A stretch of 64,000 nucleotides of DNA from an uncultured bacterium (GCA_947428835.1 CANENE010000003.1:99412-163411), one strand, 5' to 3'. Numbered from the stretch's first letter, positions 27,092 to 37,669 are shown. Notes: generated by a model from the sequence alone, not told the origin. Numbers and translations are program-made.

Positions 27092-28936
27092 TTATTCTAT
27101 ATAAACTTCAGAAATATTGTGAATAAGCCCGTTTATTTTTGTAGGATAGATATTTTTGAATTTCTTTCTAACTGCAGTTATATTTAATGGCGCAGTCAGA
27201 TAAATCATAGGAGCTTCATCAAAAATGATCTGTTGGTATTTATCATAGATTTGTTTTCTTTTGTTAAAATCAAGTTCGAGTGCACCATTTTTAAACAAGT
27301 TATCAAGTTCTTTTTCGAAAGAATATATTTTATCACTTGCTTTAAGGTCATTTTGGCTTCTTTTATTGAAAAGATGCAAAGAACCGTTTGATGTCCAAAC
27401 ATTATAGCCTGCGTTTGGTTCAAATATGTTTGAAGTTAGGGCAATTATAATACAATCAAAATTCAGCTCATTTAGCATTTTATTTGTTAAACTGTTGAAC
27501 TCAATAGGTTTAAAGTTTGCTTTTATTCCAATATTTTCAAGGTCTTCTTTAATAGAAACGCCCATTGCCTCTCTTTGAGTATTTCCGGCATTTGTTAGAA
27601 GTTCAAATTCAACTTTGTTTCCGTATTTGTCTTTTAAAATGTCCTTATCATAATAAAAACCGCTTTTTTTGAGCAATTCTTTTGAATATTCCAAGTTTTT
27701 TTTGTATCCTTTTGCTATTTTTTCATTCAAAAAAATACTATTTATAGGTTCTGCTGAATACAAAGGCATAGCAAAACCTGAAAACACATTTAAAACAAGG
27801 TCGTCTCTGTCAATTGCATAAGCTATTGCTTTTCTAAAATTTTTATCCTGAAACCAAGCTTGTTTATAAGGCTCTACATAGTATTTGCCCTGCTTATTTT
27901 TTCGATTGTTTAAATTAAAGGTTAAAAATGTTGTATTTGTTGTAGCACCAAGGTTATAAAGATCAAAATCCCCATGTTTTTTAAGTTCCCTGTATCTATC
28001 TACTAAAGAACCTGGGATTGAAAGCATGTCAATTGCACCTGACTCAAATTTTAGGGTTTGATTGTTTGTATCTGAAACAATAAGCATAACCAATTTATCA
28101 AGATACGGCAAAGGCTTATTTTGACTATTTATGAGATAATAGCTGGGGTTTCTTTCATAAACCGCTCTTTGTGACGGCAAATATTCTTTTAATTTAAATG
28201 CGCCTGATACCACAAGCTCGCCCGGTTTTACATCTATACCTTGAAAAGTTAAGAAGTAAGCAGGCCCTTTATCTGTTGCTTTTTTAAAAACATGTTTTGG
28301 AACAATGGAAGCGGACAATGTTCTTAAAAACGGAGCGAAGGGCTTTGGGGTAGTAAATTTAACCGTATATTTGTCTATAATTTCAATTTTTGGAAGTTTT
28401 TTATCGATTGTCATCACATCTTTTGTGCCACCATCTCCAAAACCGCCAAAAATGATTGTATTATATGTAAAATAAACATCATCGGCAGTTATTTCGACTC
28501 CATCAGACCATGTAATTCCTTTTCTTAAATGAATAATGTAAGTTTTTTTATCAGGTAAAATCTCAAAGCTTTTTGCAAGCTTAAAAGTAACCTCTCCTGT
28601 GTTCGGATTGGTTTGGGTAAGGCCATCATACATTAATTCCGATAGTTCGGCGCTTGTTGCATCACTGGCATTGTATGGGTTAAAGGTTTTTGGGTCTCCT
28701 AAAATTCCTGTTGTAAAAGTGCCACCGTATTTTCCCACAGGAAGGTTTGATTTAAGGTAGTCAACACCTTTTATTTGAACATTTTCATAATCGGGTATCT
28801 TTGAATTTGCGCCCAATAACGGCTCAAAATCGGCAACAATTTCCGTTTGATTATCCGAATCTTTATGAAAAATAATACAAACAAATGCAAGTAACACAAA
28901 TAATATTATTAAGCTTTTTTTAATAATTCGTTTCAT
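27092..28936 (-). CDS. ABC transporter substrate-binding protein, peptide family (SBP_bac_5)
   Basis: A 614-aa extracytoplasmic solute-binding protein of the OppA/DppA family. An N-terminal hydrophobic segment (KSLIILFVLLAFVCIIF) anchors or exports it; the Cys there lacks a standard lipobox. Family segments: PKTFNPYNASDATSAEL, the strong motif YIIHLRKGITWSDGVEITADDVYFTYN (about 130-156, given here as landmarks only), and RKAIAYAIDRDDLV (about 365). No permease or ATPase gene lies next to it, so it is an orphan in this window. The ligand (peptide, nickel or other) is unknown. Confidence 0.92.
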   Translation of the reverse strand: MKRIIKKSLIILFVLLAFVCIIFHKDSDNQTEIVADFEPLLGANSKIPDYENVQIKGVDYLKSNLPVGKYGGTFTTGILGDPKTFNPYNASDATSAELSELMYDGLTQTNPNTGEVTFKLAKSFEILPDKKTYIIHLRKGITWSDGVEITADDVYFTYNTIIFGGFGDGGTKDVMTIDKKLPKIEIIDKYTVKFTTPKPFAPFLRTLSASIVPKHVFKKATDKGPAYFLTFQGIDVKPGELVVSGAFKLKEYLPSQRAVYERNPSYYLINSQNKPLPYLDKLVMLIVSDTNNQTLKFESGAIDMLSIPGSLVDRYRELKKHGDFDLYNLGATTNTTFLTFNLNNRKNKQGKYYVEPYKQAWFQDKNFRKAIAYAIDRDDLVLNVFSGFAMPLYSAEPINSIFLNEKIAKGYKKNLEYSKELLKKSGFYYDKDILKDKYGNKVEFELLTNAGNTQREAMGVSIKEDLENIGIKANFKPIEFNSLTNKMLNELNFDCIIIALTSNIFEPNAGYNVWTSNGSLHLFNKRSQNDLKASDKIYSFEKELDNLFKNGALELDFNKRKQIYDKYQQIIFDEAPMIYLTAPLNITAVRKKFKNIYPTKINGLIHNISEVYIE

Positions 28937-29020
28937 ATTATTGATTTTATCATATTTAGGTGATATAAAAAGACTAGAAAAGATAATTTTTTCCCTAAAT
29001 ATTAAAGGCTATTAAACTAA

Positions 29021-29833
29021 ATGAGAATACTACTTACAGGCGCAACCGGTCAGCTTGGAAAAGCATTATGTCCAAAACTCGATAAAGAAGGGTTTCAATA
29101 TTGGGCATGTAATTCAAAGATTTTTGATATAACAAACACCAAAATGGTCAAAGAAATTGCAAATAAAATAAGTCTTGATTTTATCATTCATCTTGCTGCA
29201 TACACAAATATTGACCAAGCCGAAGATAATCCAAAAGAAGCATACAATGTTAATCAAACCGGCACAAGAAATATTGCTCATATCGCACACAGTCACGATA
29301 TTCCGATTTTATATGTAAGTACAAATAATGTATTTGACGGTTCGCATGATACACCCTATAAAACAAATGATTGCACCAATCCTATCAACGTCTACGGAAA
29401 GTCTAAACTGCTTGGCGAAAAAGAAATAATTAAAGCCACAAAAAAATACTATATCTTAAGAACCTCCTGGCTTTATGGTCAAGGCGGATATGTTGATACA
29501 ATGCTTACTTTTTCAAATTTTAGAAAAGAAATTTCTGTCGTAGATGATCAAATAGGATCCCCCACCAGATGTGATGATGTCGCTGATAAAATTATTGAAA
29601 TAATCAAAAACAAATCACCTTATGGAATTTATCATGTAACTTCTTCAGGACAAACCAGCTGGGCAGATTTCACCAAGAAAATTTTTGAAATTAAAAATAA
29701 AAATGTACAAGTAAATTCAATAATAGATAGTGATTTTCCGCGCCCTGCAAAACGTCCAAGGTATTGTATTTTGGATAATGAAGATAAACTTCCTTCCTGG
29801 GAAACTTGCCTTGAAGAATATTTGATAAAATAA
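29021..29833 (+). CDS. rfbD: dTDP-4-dehydrorhamnose reductase (RmlD-like)
   Basis: Last step of dTDP-L-rhamnose synthesis, giving a sugar for surface glycans. A 270-aa extended short-chain dehydrogenase fold: NAD(P)-binding ILLTGATGQLGKAL (residues 3-16), FIIHLAAYTNIDQAED (about 53-68), the catalytic YGKSK (about 127), and the family end RPxxxxLD (RPRYCILDN). rmlA, rmlB and rmlC are not in the window. It may share a transcript with manC, although manC has its own promoter. Confidence 0.88.
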   Translation: MRILLTGATGQLGKALCPKLDKEGFQYWACNSKIFDITNTKMVKEIANKISLDFIIHLAAYTNIDQAEDNPKEAYNVNQTGTRNIAHIAHSHDIPILYVSTNNVFDGSHDTPYKTNDCTNPINVYGKSKLLGEKEIIKATKKYYILRTSWLYGQGGYVDTMLTFSNFRKEISVVDDQIGSPTRCDDVADKIIEIIKNKSPYGIYHVTSSGQTSWADFTKKIFEIKNKNVQVNSIIDSDFPRPAKRPRYCILDNEDKLPSWETCLEEYLIK

Positions 29834-29863
29834 TTGCCCTTGGGCTTTAGCTTATTGTATAAT
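29834..29863 (+). promoter_or_regulatory. Promoter of manC
   Basis: -35 TTGCCC (29834-29839), an 18-base spacer and a perfect -10 TATAAT (29858-29863). GGAGAG (29889-29894) is the ribosome site, 6 bases before the ATG. A short GCCC-TT-GGGC hairpin overlaps the -35 end. Confidence 0.6.
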
Positions 29864-29900
29864 TAAAAAATAAGAAAAATAGGTTGTTGGAGAGAAATTA

Positions 29901-31289
29901 ATGCATGGAATTATTTTAGCAGGCGGTTCAGGCTCAAGATTATGGCCTTTATCTCGTGAATTATATCCTAAACAGCTTTTGAAGCTTAATTCAAAAAAAA
30001 GCCTTTTAGAAAGAACTTTTGAAAGACTTATGGGTGTTATGGATATAGATAATATCCTTGCAATTACTAATGCAAAACACGCTACAAGTGTTCAAATGCA
30101 GCTTAGAGAATATAGCAACGATGTAAGGGTATTGGCTGAACCCAGTGCTAAAAATACAGCGCCTGCCATATCTGTTGCCGTTAAATATCTTCTTGATTTT
30201 AATCAGGATGATGTCATTGTTGTTGTGCCATCTGACCATTTAATCAATGATACAAAAGGCTTTAGAAAAACTATAGATGAAGCAGCAAAACTTGCTAAAA
30301 TGGGCTATATCGTAACGCTTGGTGTAAAACCTACAGAACCCGGCACAGGATTTGGCTACATTAAAGCCGGCAAAAAATTTGAAGGCGGTTTCAAAGTCGA
30401 TTCTTTTAAAGAAAAACCTGATTACAAGACAGCCAAAAAATACTATAAAGATAAAAACTACTTTTGGAACGCCGGGATTTTCGTGTTTCAAGCTTCAACA
30501 TATATGCAAACATTAAATGAAGTTTCAAAAGATATATATGAAAATACAATGAATTTTGATTTTACAAAACAAGATGACATAGATTATATGACTTTTGAAA
30601 AGTATCCTTCAATTTCAATAGACTATGCAGTTATGGAACATGCTAAAAACATTGCAATGGTTGAAATGAAATGCGATTGGTCTGATCTTGGCTCTTGGGA
30701 TGCTATATGCAATGTCAACGAAAAAGATGAAAACGACAATGTAAAAATTGGAAATGTTGTTGAACAAGATTGCAAAAATACAATGTTGTATTCTTCTCAA
30801 AGGCTTGTCGCAGGTGTTGGATTAAAAGATGTGATTGTAGTAGAAACAGCTGATGCCATCCTTGCTTGTTCTAAAAATGATGTTCAAGGTGTTAAGTGCA
30901 TTTTTGAAAAATTAAAAGAAGAAAAAAATGAAACTCACAAAATCCATACAACCGTATATCGCCCTTGGGGATATTACACAGTTCTAAATCAAGGTAAGGG
31001 TTATTTGACAAAGATGATTTGCGTCTCAAGAAAAGGGCAATTATCTCTTCAATCGCACAATCACAGAAGCGAGCATTGGGTAGTGCTGTCCGGAACTGCA
31101 AGAGTAACTTTGGATGATAAAGTATTTATGCTTAAAGCAGGTTCTTCTATTGATATTCCTGTTAAAGCAATACATTCCCTTGCAAATCCTTATGACACGG
31201 AATTAAAAATTATAGAAGTCCAAAAAGGCGATAAGCTTGTTGAAGAAGATATTATAAGATACAAAGATATCTATGGCAGGGTTAAATAA
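29901..31289 (+). CDS. manC: Mannose-1-phosphate guanylyltransferase / mannose-6-phosphate isomerase (bifunctional type)
   Basis: Makes GDP-mannose for surface polysaccharide; the C-terminal half may also interconvert fructose-6-P and mannose-6-P. A 462-aa protein. The nucleotidyltransferase signature IILAGGSGSRLWPLSRELYPK is at the N-terminus, followed by VVVPSDHLI (about 112) and the FWNAGIFVF segment (about 190). The C-terminal cupin (about 350-460) starts RPWGYYTVL and carries SLQSHNHRSEHWVVLSG, with the metal-binding His residues. Convergent with mutS, 6 bases between stops. Confidence 0.97.
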   Translation: MHGIILAGGSGSRLWPLSRELYPKQLLKLNSKKSLLERTFERLMGVMDIDNILAITNAKHATSVQMQLREYSNDVRVLAEPSAKNTAPAISVAVKYLLDFNQDDVIVVVPSDHLINDTKGFRKTIDEAAKLAKMGYIVTLGVKPTEPGTGFGYIKAGKKFEGGFKVDSFKEKPDYKTAKKYYKDKNYFWNAGIFVFQASTYMQTLNEVSKDIYENTMNFDFTKQDDIDYMTFEKYPSISIDYAVMEHAKNIAMVEMKCDWSDLGSWDAICNVNEKDENDNVKIGNVVEQDCKNTMLYSSQRLVAGVGLKDVIVVETADAILACSKNDVQGVKCIFEKLKEEKNETHKIHTTVYRPWGYYTVLNQGKGYLTKMICVSRKGQLSLQSHNHRSEHWVVLSGTARVTLDDKVFMLKAGSSIDIPVKAIHSLANPYDTELKIIEVQKGDKLVEEDIIRYKDIYGRVK

Positions 31290-31295
31290 TTTTTT

Positions 31296-33620
31296 TTAGA
31301 CATTGTTTTCAAGATATCTTTTAGCGCTTTCGATAATTTCTGAAGGTAAATTTGCAAGCATCGCGGTATTCAATGCACAGCTTGAACTGATGCAGCCTTT
31401 TTGTATTTTTCTATCTATTATAGTACTGCTGTTTGAAGGGTTGCCCATAATGTAGTTTGAAATATTATTGGGAAATTTTTCCTCAAGACTAGTTAGTGCA
31501 AAGTTATGTGTCACAATCAACATTTTTGTTTGTTTTGTGGTTATGATGTATTCTACAAAAGCTTTTGTAATGGCTGCACCTTCTTTTGAATTGGTACTTT
31601 TTGCAGGTTCATCCAGCAATATATAAGAGTTTTTGGTGGTATTATCAATAATAAATTTTAAGTCATTCATTTCCACCATAAATGTTGAATTATTGTTAAC
31701 TATATCATCGGTTGAGCCTTGTCTTACAAAAATTTTGTCTATAATAGTTAAATCCGCAAAATCGGCAGGCACAAAAGAGCCAATTTGAGCAAGTAAAGTT
31801 ATTATAGCATTATATTTCAGATATGTTGATTTGCCGCTCATATTCGCTCCGGTTAAGATTATAGCCGTATTATTGTCAATAGAAGTCGGGTTTTTTGTGA
31901 GCTCGTTTTTAAGTTTCAAAAGGCTTGGATGAAAACCATTTTCTATATATATACCTTGTTTATTAAAATTTGGTTTTGTAAGATTATTTGTAATTGCACA
32001 TCTTGCCAAGGACACAAGCACGTCTATTCTTGCAACGTCTTTTGTAAATTTTCGGATTTTTTCTACAAACGATGCTGCCATTTTCCTGACATCACAAAAA
32101 AGCGCATACTCAAGCTGGTTAATCTGATATGTAAGACTCGAAATTTCCGCCTCTAAATCTTTTAACTCCTGAGTTGTATATCTTGAATATAATTGAAGTG
32201 TCTGTTTTCTGAGGTATTTGTCAGAAAGGCTGTTAGATTTTGAAGTTGGAATTTCTATGTAGTAACCAAGAATGTTCGAATACTTAATTTTTAACTTGTC
32301 TATTGCAAGTTTTTTTATTTGTTTTTTTTCGTAGTTTGATATTTTCGTTTTTGTATTTTTTAATTTGTTTCTCAAGTAATCAAGGCTTGTATTATAGCCT
32401 TCATTTATAATTCCGCCGCTTTTTAGTTCTTGTGGGGCATTTTTACATATAGCATCTTTAATATTTTCTACAAGCTCCAATGTTTCCAAATACCAGTATT
32501 CTTCTAATTTAAGAGATTCTGATTTCATTTTTTTAGAAAGAGTATATATTTTTTTTATTGGATTTGCATTTTTAGCAAGAACAAAGAGGTCTTTCGGATA
32601 AATTGTTGTATTCGAGATTTTAGCACACAATCTTGATAAGTCAGCAAAATTGCAAAGAGTTGATTCAAAATCTTTTAGTGCTTTTTTGTTTTTAATGAGC
32701 TCTTCAATTGCAGCTTGTCTTTTTATAATTTTGTCAATATCCAAAAGCGGCTCACTTAAATACTTTTTAAGCATACGAGCACCCATGGGGGTGTTAGTAT
32801 AATTCAGAAACCAAATTATACTTCCTTTCTTTTTAGAAAGCCTTTTTGTTCGCGTCAATTCTAAGCTTCTTCTTGTAACTTCATCCAGCGTAAGAAAATT
32901 ACTTATTTTATATTCCGTTATTTTATCGAGCTCAACATTGAAATCTCTTTGTGTTTCTTTGCAATATTTAAGAATTATTTCATCTGTATTTAAATTTTTG
33001 TATTTTACATCATTTAAAATCGTTGTCTCGTATTTTAAAACTAAGTCCTCAAAAATATCAAATTCACTGTCTAAAATAAGAAGTTCGTTCGGGTTTATTT
33101 TTTCTATTTCTTCTTTAATTACTTCAAGCTTATCACTGGTGCAATAAAATTGCCCTGTAGAAACGTCAGCATAAGATATTGCATAGTTATTTTTTCCGGT
33201 AGTTTTTTTCAAAGAAAGTAAAAAATTATTTTCAAAACTATCTAAAAATTCATTTTCAATAATTGTACCCGGAGTATATTGTCTCGTGACTTTTCTTAAG
33301 TATTTATTTTCGCCAATTTTAAATTGCTCGCAAAGGCAAACTTTATAGTTTTTGTCTAAAAGTTTCCCAAGATACGTATTTAGAGAAAAGGTTCGAAAAC
33401 CACATTGAATTATATCTCCAATTCCTTTAATTTTTCTTGTACCTGCTATAAGTCCGGTTGCTTCGGATAGCTCTTTAGCATCTTCAAAGAATGTTTCATA
33501 AAAATCACCTATTTGAAAAAGCACTATTGAATCGAGGTTTTTGTCTTTTATTGCAACATATTCTTGTAGAAATTTGCTTGTGGTTTTGCGTGTATTGATT
33601 TGAGAATATTCGGTTAACAT
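31296..33620 (-). CDS. mutS: MutS-family DNA mismatch-repair ATPase, divergent
   Basis: A 774-aa MutS1-type protein. Domain I is present with the mismatch-recognition Phe-x-Glu motif (GDFYETFFEDA, about 39). The ATPase has Walker A GANMSGKSTYLK (about 590). The Walker B/signature segment is LLDEPAKSTNSKEG (about 665), whereas canonical MutS reads DEIGRGTST: the Gly-Arg-Gly core is replaced. The C-terminus is short and ends a few residues after the LPSEIIESAKRYLE helix, so the usual tetramer-forming tail is missing. It may be a diverged MutS or a paralogue with another role. Its upstream region contains a TTTTACGTAAAA palindrome near 33636. Confidence 0.85.
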   Translation of the reverse strand: MLTEYSQINTRKTTSKFLQEYVAIKDKNLDSIVLFQIGDFYETFFEDAKELSEATGLIAGTRKIKGIGDIIQCGFRTFSLNTYLGKLLDKNYKVCLCEQFKIGENKYLRKVTRQYTPGTIIENEFLDSFENNFLLSLKKTTGKNNYAISYADVSTGQFYCTSDKLEVIKEEIEKINPNELLILDSEFDIFEDLVLKYETTILNDVKYKNLNTDEIILKYCKETQRDFNVELDKITEYKISNFLTLDEVTRRSLELTRTKRLSKKKGSIIWFLNYTNTPMGARMLKKYLSEPLLDIDKIIKRQAAIEELIKNKKALKDFESTLCNFADLSRLCAKISNTTIYPKDLFVLAKNANPIKKIYTLSKKMKSESLKLEEYWYLETLELVENIKDAICKNAPQELKSGGIINEGYNTSLDYLRNKLKNTKTKISNYEKKQIKKLAIDKLKIKYSNILGYYIEIPTSKSNSLSDKYLRKQTLQLYSRYTTQELKDLEAEISSLTYQINQLEYALFCDVRKMAASFVEKIRKFTKDVARIDVLVSLARCAITNNLTKPNFNKQGIYIENGFHPSLLKLKNELTKNPTSIDNNTAIILTGANMSGKSTYLKYNAIITLLAQIGSFVPADFADLTIIDKIFVRQGSTDDIVNNNSTFMVEMNDLKFIIDNTTKNSYILLDEPAKSTNSKEGAAITKAFVEYIITTKQTKMLIVTHNFALTSLEEKFPNNISNYIMGNPSNSSTIIDRKIQKGCISSSCALNTAMLANLPSEIIESAKRYLENNV

Positions 33621-33700
33621 ATACTATCTTTAATTTTACGTAAAAATCTAACTTTACGCAACTTTGTTATTATATGTAATTTTTATAAGTTAGAAATATA

Positions 33701-33734
33701 AAATAAAAGCCTTGCGTAAAAATTACACAAGGCT
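33701..33734 (-). terminator. Rho-independent terminator of the rpoB-rpoC1-rpoC2 operon
   Basis: On the minus strand a 12-bp stem starting AGCCTTG (one T-G pair), a 3-base TTT loop and TTTATTTT. It lies 29 bases after the rpoC2 stop. Confidence 0.9.
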
Positions 33735-33762
33735 CAATTTTATGGATTGTGATTTATTGTTA

Positions 33763-36700
33763 TCAATATTGCATGTCAGAATCAACCACACCAAACATAC
33801 CTTCAATTTCTTCTAAAATTGCGGAAGGTTTTCTTGTTTGATGTTTTTGATTTGCCCTTCTTTGAGCTTCTTTTTCTTTTTCTTCAGAAGCGTTAATAAG
33901 ATGGTAGTAGCCTGTTCCGGCAGGTATTAATCTACCAATAATAACGTTTTCCTTAAGTCCTCTTAGCAGGTCCTTCTTACCTTCTACTGCAGCTTCTGTA
34001 AGAATTCTTGTTGTTTCTTGGAAAGATGCTGCCGAAATGAATGATTCAGTATTTAAAGAAGCCTTTGTGATACCAAGTAAAAGTGCTTCAAACGTTGCTT
34101 CTTGTCCGTTATTTTCGCGGGCTTTGGCATTTTCTGATTCAATTACTTTAAGCTCAACGAGTTCTCCGGGTAGAAGTTTTGTCGTTCCTGAATCAATAAC
34201 TTTTACCTTTTTAATCATCTGGCGAACAATAACTTCAACGTGTTTATCAGAAATTTCAACACCTTGAGAGCGATATACTCTTTGTACTTCATCTACAAGA
34301 TATTGCTGAGCAGCATTGGCACCTTTTAATCTGATAACATCATGTGGATTCATAGGTCCTGAAGTTAGTGCATCACCTTTATGAATTTGTTGTTTGTCGT
34401 TTACTATAACAGTTGCTTCAATTGGATATTTGATTTCAACTCTTCCATTTTCATTTTCGATAAATAATCTTGGAATGTCGTCTTCATATTCAATAACTGC
34501 AACACCGTCTTCTTCAGCAGCAATTGCGCTATCTTTTGGTTTTCTTGCTTCTAAAAGCTCTTCTACACGAGGAAGACCTTGAACGATGTCACCTGTTTTT
34601 TGTCTTTCAAATACTAATGTTGCAAGTAAATCACCTCTTAAAATTAAAGCAGAGTTATCAATTTGAAGAAGTGCCCCGGGAGAAATCAAATGAGGTCTTC
34701 CTATACGAATCGTAACTTGGTTATCTTTAACTTTAATTACTTTGCCTGAAACAGTTGATTTGTCATCTTTCGAAACCAAGGAATCAATTGTCACATACTG
34801 ACCTTCTTTAACAGTTGGCTTTGATTTGGTTTGAACTGTTTCTTCGTAGTTATCTGAAACAAGAAGCAATCTTCTAAGTTCGGGGTCTTTTGAATTGATT
34901 GAAGCAATTGAATCATTTACTGCAAGAACCTGTGTTTTTGTAACAGGTGTTTTTGGTTCAATGACTTGACCGTTTTCAACAAGCAATTCTGTTTGAGTTG
35001 AAGAAAGTCCGCGAGACGAATCTTCTTGTTCACGACGAACAATTAAGGTTTCCAGTACAACAATTTTAAGATCGCCTTTATTGTCAAGCTCTACCATACC
35101 TTTAAGGTGAGAGATATAACCTGACATAGAAAGTACAAGAGATGTTCTAGTTAGAACTGCACCATCAAGATTTCTTACTCTTGCGCCATCTTTATATTGA
35201 ACTTGTGTAATTGGAAGAAGTTCAATAGCTTCATCTGTTGCATCAAACTTAATTGAAACGTCTCTTTGTTCAATATCAAATGTTTGAATTGGTCTGATTA
35301 AAATTTGAACAGGTTTTCCATCCAATGAATCTTCTTCTAAAGTATCATCTTCCGTGATTTCTTCGTCAAGCTCATCAAGTTCAATCATGTCGCTTTCATT
35401 TTCAACGATTGTAACAATTGAATCGACTTTTGCTTTGATTTTTCCTGTAACAACAGTACCAGCTTTAATTACTTCACCCTCACCAACTTTTAAGTCATTG
35501 ATAGAATCAAGAGTGTGAAGCTCACCAGGACGGACAACAATTTCATGGATAATGTCATTAAATTCTTTAATTTCAACTATACCTGCGATATGAGTGTAAA
35601 TGTCTTTTACAACTTCAGTACCGGCTTCAACAAATGTACCTGATTCAACAAGTTTCAATGACGCATCTTTAGAAATTTGGTGAATTTCTTCAGGAATAAA
35701 TACAATTTGACCCGGAGTTATAACAACTTGATTTTCATCAACTTCCAGGCCGCTATAGCGGATTTCACCTGATGAATTAACTTTGCAGGTTTCATCAATG
35801 AGTTCTGCTATTATCATGCCATTTTCAACAGTTGTATCAATTGGGCATTTAACAACATATTTTTCGCCTGTAGTTGGAACTGTCCAAATTTGCTCTTTTT
35901 TGGTTTGTTCAAATACAGCATTAGAAGCCTGAATTGAAGCAATAACGATTGTAAGTTCCTTACCTTGAACAATCTTTTTAATTTTTTTGCCTTCAAATTT
36001 AACTTCTTCTATTTTTAAGTTGTCGCCAACTCTTACTTCACCACCGTGTTCGGAAATAATATGAGTTTCAGCTAATTTTTCACTTTTTTTGATTTTTTGT
36101 CCGTCTTTAACAAGGACTTTTGAACCCGCAGGAAGAGCATAAACATCGCCACCTAAGACCCATACGATGCCTTGCTTGTTTGCAATTCTTGAGATATTAC
36201 CTTGTCTGTCTTTTCTTTCATCTGCTGTAAAATCTTCAAAAACAACTTCACCTGAGATGTCTGATGTAATATCTTTTAGCGCTTTTTCTGTCAAACGAGA
36301 ACCATCACCTTTTGAAGCCGGTTCAAATTCAGCAATTGCATCGCCTGCTTTAACCTTGTCACCTTTTTTAACAAGAACACTTGCACCCATTGGAACGTGT
36401 ACTTTTTCTGAATCTTTTGCGCCTTTAATTTCGACATCAGCTTCTTTGATTGCAATTTGTACAATATCACCGTGGCGGGTTCTTTGTTCGCGGGTTTTAA
36501 CTTCCGTATTAACAACACCATCAATTATGGTTTTTGCTTGACGGGTTACACCTGAGCCTTTAAATACACCACCGGTGTGGAATGTTCTCATTGTTAATTG
36601 TGTACCGGGTTCACCGATTGATTGAGCTGCAATAATACCGATTGCTTCACCTATATCAACAGGCTTTTGGGTAGTCATTGACCAACCATAGCATTTTTGG

Positions 36701-37614
36701 CAGATACCGTATTCAAGTTCACAAGTAAGAGTCGAGCGAACTTTTACTTCTTTTAAACCTACGGTTTTGATTTTTTCAAGATCGTCTCTGTCTACTGTTG
36801 TATTTCTTTCAACAAGAACATTGCCTTTTTCATCTAAAATGTCTTGGGCAATAGTTCTTCCAAGAAGTCTGTCTTCTAATGGAACAATAACATCTTCGCC
36901 ATCTGTAATAGCAGTTAGATTAATATATTTATCCGTATGGCAGTCTTCTTCCCTGATTATAACGTCTTGAGCAACGTCCACAAGTCTTCTTGTTAAATAA
37001 CCAGAGTCCGCTGTTTTAAGGGCTGTATCTACCAAACCTTTTCTTGCACCATATGATGAAATAACGTATTCGGTACAAGACAAGCCTTCTTTAAAGTTTG
37101 ATTTGATAGGCAAGTCGATAATTTGACCTTGCGCATCAGCCATCAAACCACGCATACCAACCAATTGTGATACTTGAGAAAGATTACCCCTGGCTCCGGA
37201 GAATGCCATCATATAAACCGGATTTAATTTATTGAAGCCTTCAACAACTTTTTCTGTAAGTTTAGCCGTTGTTTCAGACCATGTGTCAATAACTTTTGTA
37301 TATCTTTCAACTTCTGTGATTTCACCTTTTAAATAGCGTTTTGTTGATTGAGCAATTTCATTTTGAGCTTCTTCAAGAAGTTGATTTTTTTCTTTTGGAA
37401 CTTCAAGGTCATGAATGGATATTGTTGTGCCTGATTTGGTTGCATACTTGTAACCAAGATTTTTAAGGTTATTGGCCAGTTCAGCCGTTTTTGCTCCGCC
37501 CCACTCAAGATAAACCTGGGATAAAAGCTGATTAAGAGCCTTCTTATTCATAACCTTATTGATAAACTCAACATGTTTTTTCTTTTTAGAGTTTTCAGCA
37601 GTTATAGTTGTCAT
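33763..37614 (-). CDS. rpoC2: RNA polymerase beta-prime subunit, C-terminal part (RpoC2), with a large SI3-like insertion
   Basis: A 1283-aa protein carrying the C-terminal two-thirds of beta-prime as a separate gene, as in Cyanobacteria and plastids. Recognisable blocks: FSGARGNLSQVSQLVGMRGLM (about 138), the second zinc site (Cys near 225, 298, 305 and 308), and the trigger-loop start IGEPGTQLTMRTFHTGG (about 333-349). The canonical continuation (TGDIVQGLPRVEELLEARKP) only resumes at about residue 1004. The roughly 650 residues between are repeats of beta-rich segments (for example VPMGASVLVKKGDKVKAGDAI), like the SBHM modules of the cyanobacterial SI3 insertion. Last gene of the operon, followed by a strong terminator. 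Confidence 0.96.
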   Translation of the reverse strand: MTTITAENSKKKKHVEFINKVMNKKALNQLLSQVYLEWGGAKTAELANNLKNLGYKYATKSGTTISIHDLEVPKEKNQLLEEAQNEIAQSTKRYLKGEITEVERYTKVIDTWSETTAKLTEKVVEGFNKLNPVYMMAFSGARGNLSQVSQLVGMRGLMADAQGQIIDLPIKSNFKEGLSCTEYVISSYGARKGLVDTALKTADSGYLTRRLVDVAQDVIIREEDCHTDKYINLTAITDGEDVIVPLEDRLLGRTIAQDILDEKGNVLVERNTTVDRDDLEKIKTVGLKEVKVRSTLTCELEYGICQKCYGWSMTTQKPVDIGEAIGIIAAQSIGEPGTQLTMRTFHTGGVFKGSGVTRQAKTIIDGVVNTEVKTREQRTRHGDIVQIAIKEADVEIKGAKDSEKVHVPMGASVLVKKGDKVKAGDAIAEFEPASKGDGSRLTEKALKDITSDISGEVVFEDFTADERKDRQGNISRIANKQGIVWVLGGDVYALPAGSKVLVKDGQKIKKSEKLAETHIISEHGGEVRVGDNLKIEEVKFEGKKIKKIVQGKELTIVIASIQASNAVFEQTKKEQIWTVPTTGEKYVVKCPIDTTVENGMIIAELIDETCKVNSSGEIRYSGLEVDENQVVITPGQIVFIPEEIHQISKDASLKLVESGTFVEAGTEVVKDIYTHIAGIVEIKEFNDIIHEIVVRPGELHTLDSINDLKVGEGEVIKAGTVVTGKIKAKVDSIVTIVENESDMIELDELDEEITEDDTLEEDSLDGKPVQILIRPIQTFDIEQRDVSIKFDATDEAIELLPITQVQYKDGARVRNLDGAVLTRTSLVLSMSGYISHLKGMVELDNKGDLKIVVLETLIVRREQEDSSRGLSSTQTELLVENGQVIEPKTPVTKTQVLAVNDSIASINSKDPELRRLLLVSDNYEETVQTKSKPTVKEGQYVTIDSLVSKDDKSTVSGKVIKVKDNQVTIRIGRPHLISPGALLQIDNSALILRGDLLATLVFERQKTGDIVQGLPRVEELLEARKPKDSAIAAEEDGVAVIEYEDDIPRLFIENENGRVEIKYPIEATVIVNDKQQIHKGDALTSGPMNPHDVIRLKGANAAQQYLVDEVQRVYRSQGVEISDKHVEVIVRQMIKKVKVIDSGTTKLLPGELVELKVIESENAKARENNGQEATFEALLLGITKASLNTESFISAASFQETTRILTEAAVEGKKDLLRGLKENVIIGRLIPAGTGYYHLINASEEKEKEAQRRANQKHQTRKPSAILEEIEGMFGVVDSDMQY

Positions 37615-37669
37615 ATATTTAATTTCCTTTATTATTGTTTAATTTCAATATTTAGTAACTTACGATTTC

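Noticed and set aside
31290..31300. T-run after manC considered as a terminator
   Set aside because: No stable hairpin precedes it.
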